64,000 nucleotides of DNA from Gautieria morchelliformis (Eukaryota; Basidiomycota; Agaricomycetes; Gomphales; Gomphaceae), in assembly GCA_015179125.1 (NCBI GenBank), contig WHVA01000513.1:1-64000 (forward strand). Reading direction: 5' to 3'. The notes under the pieces were generated by a model. It saw only the letters and a list, made by a program, of their open reading frames with translations, searched no databases and was not told the DNA's origin. Shown here piece after piece: positions 32,121-44,146 of this stretch. Within the stretch, counting starts at the first letter, position 1, and the number at the start of each line of letters is the position of its first letter. The translations under genes and the position numbers were made by a program.

Positions 32121-33422
32121 TCACGCAACAGACGCGAGGTGCGCCATGCCGTACTGCTGCTGCTGCGCCGCCGCTGTCTTCGGCACAGAGTCGAGGCTGG
32201 GGTTGTCGAGCGTGCCGGGGGCGGGGAGGGCGTTCCCGGGCCACCAGAAGATGTAGACCGCGATGCCGATGGCGAGGGGGATCGAGTCGAAGGCGAGGAA
32301 ACACCCTGCGTGGAGCGTGGGCGCGGGGTGAGCAGGGCGGTCGGTAACTGGACGTGGAGAGACTCACATTCGTGTGTCATGAGATACCCGTCTTGGCCCT
32401 CCGCCGTCTCTACGACACGGTATATGGAGCGAATCTGCGCGCAAGAAAGAGCATCGCATAAGCAAAAAAGACGCGTCACCCCGGCGCATGCGCGACGTAC
32501 GATGATGAAGAGCGACGAGAAGTACACGAGGTGGAAGATGCGCCACCACGGCTCGTCGCGCGGCTCGTTGGCGGCCTTGGCGGTGCGGAGGATGCTGCGG
32601 TGCGAGAACGCGAGGAGCACGACGTAGAGGGCGTACGAGGCGCCCTGGGCGATGATGCCGATGAGGAAGACGTCGCGGCCGAGGGCGGCGGTGCCCTGCT
32701 GGACCTGCAGGGAGCCCCCCGAGCCCTGCGTGGGAGGTTAGCTTAGCTGCGGCTAGATAACAGAGCAGGCACGCACCTGCACGATAAAGGTGAAGACGTC
32801 GCTGAGGACGAAGAGGGTCGCGACGCGCTCCGGGCGGATGAAGGCGTGGGCGCGGCCGACGGCGAGGCGGATGAGGCGGCCGTAGAGGATGTAGTTGAAG
32901 GCGAGGAAGAGGGCGGGGGAGAGGACGATGAAGAAGTCCATGGCGATGTAGAAGCCGAGGCTGGTGCGGAGCTTGGGCTGGCTGATGAAGACGCGGAGGA
33001 GGAAGCCGAGGGCCTCGCCTGGGTGATGGGGGCGGTTAGTGTGAGTGTTAGAGGGGGGGACATAAGTTGACATACCGTAGCCGCCTATCGGGAGACAGAG
33101 ACCCCACCAGTCGCGGTTACGGACGAGGCGCCATAGGAGGAGGGAGCTGAGGACGAAGTAGATGGCGAAGCCTGCGACGCCGATTGCTTTGCTCGGGAGG
33201 TAGTCTGGGGATAAGAGTCGTGATGAGTGTGTGGCGACCAGCGCGGCACGGAGAGCGCTCACGCAATGCCAGCTGTATGTCGAACGGCTGCTTCGCTGCG
33301 GGGCCTGGTCAGAATGGGGCGGGACATGAAGGAGAAGGATAGCTGCCTTGTACGGGCGCCGCAAGGGTGGCCAGGAGAGCCAGGGAGCGCAGGGACAGCG
33401 CGCGGGAGGGGGCGGATGGCAT
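32121..33422 (-). CDS. RTA1-like seven-transmembrane protein
   Basis: Spliced along the minus strand, the protein has an N-terminal signal-like segment (LSLRSLALLATLAAP). The block YLPSKAIGVAGFAIYF then opens the first membrane helix, followed by DWWGLCLPIGGYG and MDFFIVLSPALFLAFNYILYGRL. FSHRSILRTAK, FHLVYFSSLFIIV, TEHE-like YLMTHE and IAVYIFWWPGNA near the end complete the order of the RTA1 family. That family includes yeast lipid translocators and 7-aminocholesterol resistance proteins and sits in the plasma membrane. Short introns separate the exons. The first intron is unclear: in-frame joining needs a GC donor near 33349 or another start. The gene is divergent from the regulator at 34318. 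Confidence 0.75.
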
Positions 33423-34317
33423 GGGGAAGATGTGGAATGGGGAGTTGTGCGACGCATTAAGTAGCTGTGGCCGGCGTGAAATCTAATCAGAGAATCTGCG
33501 CGATAACTGCGAGATGTGACAGCGGCACAGCTCTGTGGCCCCGGATGGCCGGGGGCCCAATGGGAAGGCGCGCGCGCTCCAATTGGTGGCGCTTCCTGGA
33601 CGTCGATATATTTACCTGTCCACGCTTGGTGGGATTTCAATGATGCATCAGTACTGCCGTATGTCTTAGAAGGATGTGTTGAGCGAGCAGGTGTGCGAAT
33701 AGTGTTGTGCGGATGCATTCTTCATTTCCGGGCCGGAAAGAAATGCTTCCTGAGTGTGCTCGATGGATCAGCGGAGATATGTTCTCGGAGCCCGAGGGTG
33801 CGAGCCCTGTAATACTGTACACTTGCAGGCGTGCCTCATCCCGTCATACTGTACACTTCTGCGTGCCAGCGACGGGTCCTGTATACTGTACACTCCGGCA
33901 TCCCGTCATACTGTACACACGCATGTAATATTGTACATTTGGGATCCTGTAATACCACTTGCCCGCGTGCCAGCGACGGGATCCTGCACCCAACGACCGA
34001 TTCCCTGGAAGATTCCCTTGAAAGACGCCCTACTCGTACTAGTACAGCAGGACTGCAGAAAACCTGTCTCAGCAGACCCGGGGCGCTGGCGCGGCTCGGG
34101 CTCGCATAATGCACGGCCGAGCCTGGCTTGCGCGCCTCGGCGCCGGCCGCAGCCGAGCATTGCAGACCACCGTGGGCCCGCCGAGACGACACGCGGCTCA
34201 GATGCCTTTCGCGCCCGTACCGGGCGGCCCCGTCCAATGGGAGCCCTCCACGCTAGGCGCTTGCCACCCGCCTGCTCCCCCCACCCGTCCCGCTGGCACA
34301 GCACGCCTATCGCAGCC
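33423..34317. promoter_or_regulatory. Divergent promoter region with TACTGTACA repeats
   Basis: Between two divergent genes, a core of TACTGTACA (one copy TATTGTACA) occurs five times at about 33813, 33847, 33884, 33909 and 33929. Two of these sit in the larger repeat CATCCCGTCATACTGTACAC. A second repeated word, GCGTGCCAGCGACGGG, appears at about 33861 and 33966. The core TGTACA is palindromic, as expected for a dimeric regulator, but no binding protein is known from the sequence. Confidence 0.5.
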
Positions 34318-37206
34318 ATGGACCCACTGGCAGGCAGCTCCACCGCCGCGCCCGCCCGCGACCTCGACCTCGACCTCGACCGCCGCCCGCCCCCCGATGG
34401 CACCGCACCACCCCGCCCGAAGCGCGCGAAGACGTCCAAGGCGTGCAACGCGTGCCGCAGGCAGAAGAGCCGCTGCGAGAGGCTCGCGGGCGACGCGGAG
34501 GGGTGCCACCGCTGCGGCGTCATTGGCATCGCGTGCGTGTTCGAGACGGACGCGCTCGCCGCGGACAAGGCCAAGGCGCGGCGCCCGCGCCCGATCCTCC
34601 CCCGCAGTCTGCCCCCCCACACTGGCAGGGCGCGCGCGTGAGTCCAGCGTCGCACGCTCAGTGCCCTGGCCTAGCTCATCGTGTCCAGGTCCCCGGATGA
34701 CTCCCGCCTGCATGTCCTCGCGAACACCACCGCCCTGGTCGCGCGCCACCACGGCCGCCTGCCCGCGGGCGCAGCGGCGCCCGCCGCTGGGGGTGCGGGT
34801 GCGTCTTCTTCTCCGCGCGTCGCCACCGAGCACATCCGCAAGGCCGCCCGCCCGAAGACGCCGCTGTCGCCCGAGACGCTGTCCAGCGTCGAGTCGACGC
34901 TCTTCCCCGCGCCGCGCGACTCCACCCACGAGAGCGAGCTCGCCCGCTTCCGCGCCGACTGGCGCCGCTGGGTCGCCCCGCTCACCCTCCTCCAGACGCT
35001 CGTGCGCCGCTGCCATGTCAGCGCGGCGCTCGCGCTGCGCGAGGAAAGCCTCCCCCCCGACGTCAAGCTGCTCACCCCCGCCGAGGAGGCGCGGCTAAAG
35101 GACCAGTTGCGTCGCCTTTTTTTTTCTTTCACGTTCGTTTTGCCAACACACCCCGGGGCAGCTTCCAGACGCACTACGCCCCGTGGCTCCCCGCCGTGCG
35201 CCTGGGCCAGGCGCACGCGCAGGGCCCCGGCGCCCGCGACGCCCTCTCCCTCTCCCCCTTCCTCGCGACCGTCATGTACGCCACCGCCGCGCGCACGCTC
35301 GGCACGCTCCCGCCCGCGCCCGTCGCGCACCTCCGCTCGCTCGCGCTGCACCACGTCGGCCAGGTCTTCGCGCGCCCCGCCGCGTACCCGCTCGTCGACT
35401 CGCTCTACGCGCTCCTCGTGCTCGTCCTCTGGCCGCTCGACGCCGCGGACGACGTGGCGCTGCTCGTGCACGGCGCGAAGCGCCTTGCGAGCTCGCATGA
35501 TGGGGGCGTCGGCGCACGCGCGGGGCGGGATGGCAATGGCCGCGGGATCGACCATATCAGACTGGTGAGTACCCCGTATGTTACAGTAAACGGTTTAGAA
35601 ACCTCACAACATTGCACATTACTTAGTGGTACGCCATCTGCGCAAACGAAACCATGTGAATGAATCACATTGTGCGATCTGTCCATTTCTAACGAATGAC
35701 CCTGCGCAGATTGACCCTCGGCGCCGGCGCCGCCACGACCGCCCCCGCGCTCGACGACCTCGCGCGCGCCTTCGGCTCCGCGTCCGAGCTCGCGCTCTCC
35801 GGCGGGTGCACCGCGGACGTGCTCATCATCCTCCAGACGAACCTCCACGGCATCATCACCGCCGCGATCGGCGAGCGCGGGCACCACATGTACGCGCAGG
35901 ACAACAACAGCCTGAGGAACGCGCCGTCCATCCCAAGGGGGAGGCAGGCGCTGCTGAATTATGTGAACACGGGGCATATGTATTTGACGAGGCTCGGGGA
36001 GTGGGAGATCGAGTTTTATACCATCTCGTGTGGGTTGCCAGTGCCCCCCCATGCTTTTTTTTTTTCTTTGACTATTGACTGCTCTGACCCTCTGTCTGTT
36101 TAGCCGAGTGCAACGCGTCGGAGGCGGCGTACTACGCCGTGCTCGAGATCGAGTACCACTACCTGCTGCTGACGTTCGTGACGCACTGCCTCCTCACGCT
36201 GTGCCACGCGTGCTCCCTCGACGCCGCGCCGGACGAGGTCAAGGCCGCGCTCTGGTCGTGGAGCATCACCGCGAACAAGAGCGCGCACGCCGTGCTGCGC
36301 CTCTTCAACGCGTACGCGCACGCGCACGCCCGATCAGGGCCACGCTCCGAGCACGAGCACGCGACACACGCGCAGGAGCACGCGCACGCGCACACGACGC
36401 CGCTCCCGCCCCTCGCGCTCGCGCCGGACCGCATCTTCGCGATGGTCGTGCTCGCCGTCATGCTCATCCTGCGGCACCAGGTCGCGTCGCACGAGTTCGG
36501 CCTCCGCCGCGGGCTCGCCGAGTCGCCCCCCGCGGGCTTCACGCGCCAGGCCGAGCGCGCCATCCGGAAAGCGATCGAGCGCATGGCGCATATCGGGCAC
36601 GCCAAGGAGGGTGCGGATGCGGATGCGGGCGCGGATGAGGGCGGGGACGGGGATGAGGGCGGGGACGGGGGCGGCGTGCGGGCGGGTGCGGGTGCGGGTG
36701 GGGGTGCGGGTGCGCAGGGGGCGACGTACGACCACGCGGCGTCAAGGTATGTGGATATTCTGGAGGCGCTGTTCCGCATCTGGGAGGAGAAGCGCGCGGA
36801 GCGGGTGGCGTCCGCGTCCGCGGCCGGGGCCGGGGCCGTGCCCGGGCCCGCACCCGCGTGTTTCGCGCCCGCGCCTGAGGCCCAGAGCCAGAGCCAGAGC
36901 CAGGATCAGTTCCAGGCACACCACCCGCAAGGCCCCGGGTCGGGCGCGGATGGCCCGGCGATGCCCCACCCGCACGCGGCCCCGCACACGCACGCACCCC
37001 CGCACACGCACACGCATCCGCACACGCACGCACCCCCGCACACGCACCTCCCGGAGCATAATACCATGCACCACGACGTGTCCGGGACGGGCGTGCAGCT
37101 GGATCTGGACCTGAGCCTCCTGAGCAGCGATCTCTTCTGCGACACGGCGGCGTCGTTCACGTGGGACGGCGTGGGCACCCTCGATTGGGGGGGCGCGGCA
37201 CAGTGA
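34318..37206 (+). CDS. Zn(II)2Cys6 transcription factor
   Basis: Five exons (34318-34637, 34689-35105, 35162-35575, 35710-36029, 36104-37206) join in frame to 857 codons. Residues 42-72 form the zinc cluster CNACRRQKSRC followed by CHRCGVIGIAC, preceded by a basic PKRAKTSKA segment. This is a DNA-binding domain specific to fungi. The middle region is helical and fits a fungal transcription factor domain. The C-terminal 200 residues include a Gly/Asp stretch and an HTH-PP-rich run near 36970-37050, then an acidic end with LDLDLSLLSSDLF that may be an activation segment. GC content is far above that of the neighbours, so long antisense frames occur. Target genes unknown. Confidence 0.85.
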
Positions 37207-37476
37207 CGGTGACCTGGTATCATACCTAATTTCTACGGCTTTTTGCGTAGTCCTTGTATATGTGGCTTGGTGGCACACGTTGGAACCCCCCCCCCCCCTT
37301 ATACCTTGTATCTCAAACGATAGTGACGGGCATCTCATATATACCTACCTATATTAGCAACACGCGTTTATTGTGTAATAAAATTAGCGGTCCGAGTCGA
37401 CAGATAAACTACCCCTCGCGCCGCCAAACTGTCCGATCGGTGCATACATATGATAACAAATGGCTCAGGTTTTCTT

Positions 37477-40400
37477 CTAATGCAGAAGCCGCTCAAAGCC
37501 CGCGGGGACCTGTCGAAACGATCAGTTGCACCGCACTTTACCTTGTTTATGTAGCCATGCATGCTCACCGTCCACCCGTGTGTCCGCGCTGCCCGCTTGA
37601 ATCCTTCCAACGCCTCCCCGGCAGCATACGGTCTGGAACGTCGTGGGTGTTAGCATGAAACCCCCTCATGAAGGCATCGACTCGAAAGCTGCAAGAGGCT
37701 TACCTGTTCCAGTCTGCGGCCAGGCGCGCGGGCCGCGGGTCTGGGTTTGAGATGGCGAGTTTGACCTGCAGGAGGATGGCGGAAAGGCTGGAGACGAGAC
37801 GGGTGGTGGTTATTCTTTATGCGTACGAGCCATGCAATGCGGCATACCTGTAACTGGGCAACCAACCTGTTTGTATATATTTTAGCCCTTACCACATACA
37901 CATACTGCGATGCCTTACCGTCTGATACCAACAGATCCATGCAGATGGACCCTCCGCCCGTGACGTGTCCGCCCCGCCCTACAAATTCTCTCAACACGGT
38001 AACTTGAAAACTTTACAGAAGCACTGACCAGAATAAAGGGCAGGAATCGCGGCTTGATGATCCGGAAGAACGGGGGTTGGATGGGGAACGTCGGGGGGAA
38101 ACGTATCTCGAAAAGGATAGAAGGGACGTCGCTGCGGGAGGGAGGAATGAGCAAGTGTGGCCGTGCGGCAGTGAGCTGACGATACGTACCGTCGTACCAT
38201 GTCTTGTGCAACGGGGAGCGACGCATCGAATGAATGAAGCCTTAGCAAATTGGGAAATCAGGTATAGATCGGCAGGTGAGACGCTGCGATGTGACGCACT
38301 CTACCATCCACCGGAACACGTTATCTCCCATGAGCTCCGGGGGATATACCACCCAGCTCCGCCAAACCATTATTCCTCATCGCCTTCTCCTGCTCCCTTA
38401 GCATAACCCTCAATTCCCTGTTTACCGCCAGAGAGGCCTGTGGCGTCGATTCCGTCGGTGGCGGCAGAAGCTGGTACGTGTCAGGGTCGCACCAGGCCTC
38501 ATCGTGATGCCACTGCTGCTTTGCATCGACGCCGCGACCGTGCTCTTCAGCTAACTGCGGCGGAGCTACAGATGTATCGCCGCCAAGCACTTTTGAATCC
38601 TCTTCGTCGAAGTCATCGTGTGTCGGCTGCTCGGCCTTTCGTGTGTCAAGGAGCATCTGCAGCTTGTGAGACTGCTCGGGAATGAGTAGTTTTCGCGTGC
38701 CCATCGTGAGCGGCTGGCTGGGATCCAGCCTGACGAAGCCGGATGTATCCGCCGGCGTTTCGTTTTCGTGGTGAGCTATGACTCCATCTGCCTTGAGGGG
38801 TGACTGGGGGTTGGAAACGTTCGGCTCATAATCGGTCCTCACAAGCAAGTAGCGACTGCGATTAGACATTAGTGCCATGTGGAATGGGAGTGCAAAACGC
38901 ATTAGCAAACCAAAGTATCCAATCAACTTGTTCGATTACATAGTAAGGCGCGGAGCTTGTATATTCAGTTGGTGAGTTCACTAGCTCGGCCAACGCCACA
39001 CACGACCGAGGCTTGATTTCTGAATTACGCCAGCACGATTGTCCGGATTGAGCATAGCCATCATTCATGGACACACCGCCGTCCTTTGCGAAGTATACAC
39101 CTAGGTTTTTTGCTCGAGTCAGTCTAAGTCGGTATACTGGATCGTTCACTGACCGTTTCCGAATGACCGCCCATGCACTGGCGTATCCTTTACCAAGAGA
39201 CCTTGCCGAATAATCTAGAAGAGAGTAAATCTGGGTGGCTTCGTTATTTGTGAGATAATAAACATACAGAGTGCCTGGGTGAATGGGCTGTCAGAAAGCG
39301 ATCGTGCTTGACGTATACACCAACGTACCAGTTTTTTAATGAGCTCCCATGGAATCCCTGGTGTGTAGGTTCATTAAGATGTATCATAGAAAATATTATG
39401 CTACACACGTAAAGTGTTGGATATTGCCGCGCATTACTGTTCCGGCTTTGTACCTCTGCCAAAGCCGCCTGAAACCTCTGCAGCCCATAGCTAAGCCACA
39501 GCGTCTCGAGACTGTTATGCTGCTTACCGCCTCTTTGGCTGCGGCGCCTACACTAAATCGGAACTGACGCCATTGGGCACCTGTAAAGCTCGTCTGGTTA
39601 GACAGCTGCACCAAACCTGGTGAGCTAATATACTGACTGATTGTGGGTATCCTCTCGTCCTCTGAGACGCATTCTAGATGCGCAGTCGATGATGCCACAC
39701 ACCTGTCCATTTTCTTCAATGATTACATGAATGGCTTACGGGGGTGGCATTTACTGACCATCGTAATATCAGCCAAGCGGCGGGAAGGATCTTCTCGTCC
39801 ATGCTTCTTAGCTGGGGACGGGGATGTCCTGGAATTCTTCGTTCCAGGTGCCTTTTCATGTCTGCGATCTGGACAGAATACACACATTAGTGCTTGATAG
39901 AATGTCATGAAAGAGATTCACCGGCGGCAGCATATCGATCATTTCCACGATGGCAGCACGCATCTAAAGACTGCCGTCGGAAATTGTGTCGTTCCGCACA
40001 TGACTTGGGACTTACAAGAGGTGTCGGTAGCTCGTCGAATTCGCACAAACCATCACTGCCCAGGGAGGGGGCCTTCTCCGCGTTCTCTGATTTAACCTCC
40101 GTATTGCTCCCGGGTATTGTATAGGTATGTGGGTAGTGACCATGTAGAGCCAGAGGAGGCTTCGGAACAGGTACCCGCAGGGAAAGACCGACTGGGAGAC
40201 TTTCTGACAGTTGCTGCTCCCATGCCCCGACGTATGCCAATGATACAAGAAGATCAACGACTTGTGGATTATTGCAAATTTCATACTATTTAGGTATAAT
40301 GTTAGAGAGACCGCACGTATAACACAATGAACGGGAATGAGGACCTCAATAGATGTCCCAATGTTGAGAGCGTAATATTGATATGTGCAGAGTCCGGCGT

Positions 40401-42210
40401 CACAAACATATGGCTTGAGAGCCTCAAAGTTCGTCGCAATTCTGGAGTGACAAACAAGGCAGTAACGACTACAAAGCTAGGACACGAGGTTATTCGGGGA
40501 TCGATGCTTGCTAGATGCATCGAAACGAACCATAAATCGGCGCACGAGATATGAATATGCGAGAAGGGGTAGATTCAACTTGCTGGATGTAGAGCTTGTT
40601 AGAAGGTCAAGCGGCAGAGAATATGTTTGATATAGCTGGGCCTCTTCTTGGTCCGCTGTACGAATATCCTGTTGAAAAAGAAAGAAACGTGTGCTATGAA
40701 GTCTTTTTAAAGAAGAGTCAAACAGTGCAATCGACCTTTTCATGGAAACTGAAGAAATACTCATATTTCTGCTGATACTTTGTTGCGCCAGCATATAAAA
40801 TCTCTGCGCCTGCCCATCCAATCTGAAACCTGTGTCGCAGCTGAAGGATGGGGACCAAATTTGACAAAACAGATTCCAAACTAGAACTCAAACTGAATTT
40901 TTCGAAACGTCCAGGGTCCCCGTTTACGGCTAAAGTCGCGGACTGATCATCTATGGCGGCTGTCGCGGCTTGCATGAAAGAATCGTTGAGATTCTCCACG
41001 CGAGTGGTTCCGAAATTGCGCACATGGTCTAGTATCACTTCCTTACTGGGTTTGTATCGGGAGGAGAGACCAACGTGAAATTTGAGCTGGTTCATGGTGC
41101 TGGCAGCAAATACCCCATCGTGATCAAGGAGAGGGTAATTATGAATGCCAGAGATCAAGAGGGTCAGGTTATGATACGACAGCAGCAAACGACGATCCCA
41201 CGCGACAAGTGCTCGTGGGGATATAGGCAGGCTAGGCACCGGGTGGGATACCGACAGCACAAGCTCATTATCGGCAAGTCTTGTCACCCCAGGTTTGCAT
41301 CCAACTTTAATGATCTCATGAAAGTGACTAATCCAGGTAAAAGTGAGCATAAGCGTAGTAGAACAATGACATGGACATACTCTCTCAACAATGTAGGGAA
41401 ACGGCTTTGCGCAACCAATCTTGTCGGTTCGCAGTCGATGAAGTTAAAATCGTCGTCATAATTTACCTGTCCATCACTTTCAGCATCATCATCATGTTCC
41501 TCTCTCGGAGGAGACCCCTCGGGAATATATTTTCCTTCAGAAAATGAGATTGCCAAAGTGACCAGGAGATTCTTGACAGTATCCACGATAGGCTCAGGAG
41601 TTAAATTAGACACGGATTCCAAGACTTTAAGTAGATGTGGCGGTATATCTGCGTCCAGTGCAAATGCGAGAAAGGTGTGGTCAAGGGGGTACGAAGACGT
41701 GTCGTCTATCAGAAGGTTCACTGCAATGAAATGTTTTCCATCGCGGAATATCTTGATCTCTATGGAGCCCTCCTCATCCCCAGCTTTCACGTCTATGACA
41801 AGGTCAGCGTTGTGGCGATATGCACCATTAAATAAAACGAACGTTTAGCCTGAAGCCCATTTGCCTCAATGGCGGTTTTCGTACATTCATCGACCATTCC
41901 TATTAAATCAGCGGCGAATCGCTTTCTTCCTTTCAAATGCGCATTCTTTCCCTTTGTCTGCATCACTGGCACCTGGGACACCGAGGTGGGCAAGCGGGAC
42001 TTCTCAATATCATATTCACTTCCTACCAGTATCTCAGGGGCAAATGTGGTCTAAATGATCAGAATATTAGAGCGACAGATGAATCAAACACTTAGTGGAA
42101 CAGACCTCCTCCGTATGCGTGTGGCTCATGGTCTTGCATTTTTTCGCAGGCCTTGGACGCGTTTCCGTTTCAGAATCAGAGGAAATGTAAATGACCCTGT
42201 TGGCTGACAT
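37477..42210 (-). CDS. PARP-UBC fusion protein (ADP-ribosyltransferase plus E2-like domain)
   Basis: This is a long, many-intron gene. Its start is ATG at 42208-42210 (MSANRVIYISSDSE), and it ends at TAG 37477-37479 after GWTVPAGFERLLH. The PARP catalytic part spans about 38870-39700: WRQFRFSVGA, GFHGSSLKNW (NAD-binding His), IIRQGLLVKD, GVYFAKDGG with the catalytic Tyr, CVALAELVN and PYYVIEQVDW. The glutamate typical of polymerising PARPs appears replaced (Pro at the aligned position), as in mono-ADP-ribosyl transferases. The C-terminal E2-like domain (about 37477-38230) has FEIRFPPTFPIQPPFF, then GGGSICMDLL with the expected catalytic Cys, and AISNPDPRPARLAADW. N-terminal 300 residues are of unknown role. 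Known fungal proteins share this architecture; substrates are not known. Exact exon limits were not all resolved. Confidence 0.8.
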
Positions 42211-42425
42211 TCCTTGGGCGGTGGTGGCGCGCGTGGTGGTCAACAGTGGGCGACTCTCTCCTAACTGTTACAAATTTGAGTCACACATGATCGCAAAAAG
42301 TGCTTGGCACTTTATTGTCCTGGTGAGCTATGAGTGATTATCTACTTTTTTATATGAATAATTTTAAAGAGACATTGGGGTATTGTTGTCACGAGCTAAA
42401 TTCGCTGATGACGACAAAAAAACAG

Positions 42426-43917
42426 TTAACCTTTTCCGCCCGTCAAAAAACTCCACCATTTTCGTGCAGCAAATTTGTTCTCCTCATTTGTGGGCTTCGG
42501 GTCATGAGCAACCTCCGGACTAGATTGGTCTGCAACGGCTCCGGATGCATCTGCAGGCCCTTCTACAACGTCCGGTGATTTCTCTGTTTTCATCGCGCCC
42601 GCCAGTCGAGCGGCGTTTAGCATGCGCTGCTTTTTGGACAATTTGGGTTGGACGGGGGTTACTTTTGGCACTGGTTGTACTTCGGGCTGTATTCTTTGGG
42701 GCTTGAGGGTTGCTTCTGAAGTGGGTTTGGACCGAGCTGAGAAAGTGGAAGGTGCAACAGGTGGGGATGCAACGGGCGGTGGTGCAACTGGCGAGGATAC
42801 AACAGGTGGAGGCGTAACAGGTAAAGGTGTAACAGGCGGTGACGCAGGCATGGGAGTAAGAGTAGGCGTCGGAATGGATACCGCGGAGGGTGCTGGTGTT
42901 GTACTTTCGGATTCAAAGGCCTTCCATTCGAGTAGCTCCTCCGCTGAGGTGGCCGAATCTTCATCAACGGGCTTTTCAACCGGATCCAGAGCAGAATCAG
43001 GTTGGACCCCGGTCGGCCGTTTCACCATCCGACTCCATCGTGCCACAAGGGCTTGCATGGACGTTTCGTTCCTTTGCGTAATAATAGGTCGATCAACAAA
43101 CCCCCCAAAGGAAGTGATAGCTTGTGCAAGTTCTTGAGTGCGCATGTGATTATACAAATGTGGTGGGGCTTTACGTCCAAAACCAAGCGGCCGGTCGAGC
43201 ACTAGGGGTGGGGCACGCGAGCCTAACAATGTTTGAAAAAGAGAAAAGAAAGAGATGAGTCGTGAATCAAGGAGAATAAGCTCGAGTAAAACTCACCAGT
43301 GCGTTCGAGCTTTACGTCCATGAGCTGGCCTTCCTCTGGAGGCCTCCACTCGGGCTCCGTGTCAGGCACAGATTTTCTATCCAAAAGTGCCGCCTCCCTC
43401 GTCTCTGGGTTGAGATACACATGCAAATCGTCCAATCCTATTCCACCCTCGCGCTTCTCATCCACATTCGGCGCTACAACCTGGATAACTTTTCCATCGA
43501 GCGGAATAGCAGCCGCATCCTCTTCCCGGGTAAACGTTGCATGCAGAAAAGGAGCGCATGATGAAAGGACATCAGGATCCTACATCGCCATATTCAAAAT
43601 CAGTCATGTAATGAAATTGAAGAAATGCGCACTCGGAGAACAACAAACTCTTGAATCTTTCCAAACCGACGCTCAATGTCGCGCACGATAGCAAATGCAT
43701 GGGATATGGTGGGAATTCCATCCCAAGGGCGCACAAAGATCATGCGGGGGTTGGGGTGGAAAGTGCGCACATCCTCTCCTTGAGCCTGAGGTGCCGGAAG
43801 ATGAAGATATGAGACTGGATGCGAGATATCTGTTGATGGTGGAGTAAGACGGAGCGGGGGCCTCCGCAAGGCATGGAGATGGCGACTAGCAGTCCTTATA
43901 GCAGCCCCATGGGACAT
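42426..43917 (-). CDS. Unknown protein, probably mitochondrial
   Basis: Three main exons are visible: 43917 to about 43634, about 43578-43296, and about 43222-42426. The N-terminus (RTASRHLHALRRPPLRL) is basic and lacks acidic residues, fitting a mitochondrial targeting peptide. The following MIFVRPWDGIP, FGKIQEFVVLRD and FLHATFTREEDA are spaced like the strands and helices of an RRM-type fold, but the RNP consensus is weak. The C-terminal half is Pro/Thr-rich with PVTPLPVTPPPV-like repeats, ending in a basic tail. It lies 216 bp upstream of the PARP-UBC start in the same orientation. Function not assigned. Confidence 0.6.
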
Positions 43918-44146
43918 GGAAGAAATTTCTTAGACGCCCTCTGGGTCACGGACGACTGTCGTCACGTGAACGTGACGGCGGTCGCGCCAAACTCGTTGAC
44001 ATTCTCGTTACGTAGTTAACTCGCAGATCTCAACGCGGTTTAACGTTCAACATTGAACTTGTAGGCTCAAGCTAGCCTCTCTTTATCCTAATCCCCTAGA
44101 TTGGGAACGACTGGAGGATTCTGCTTCCTCCATGGAATCAACGTCA

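Noticed and set aside
34198-35016. Long minus-strand ORFs opposite the zinc-cluster gene (also 34671-35555 and 36159-36779)
   Set aside because: They are antisense to well-supported exons in very GC-rich DNA, where stops are rare, and lack any recognisable motif.
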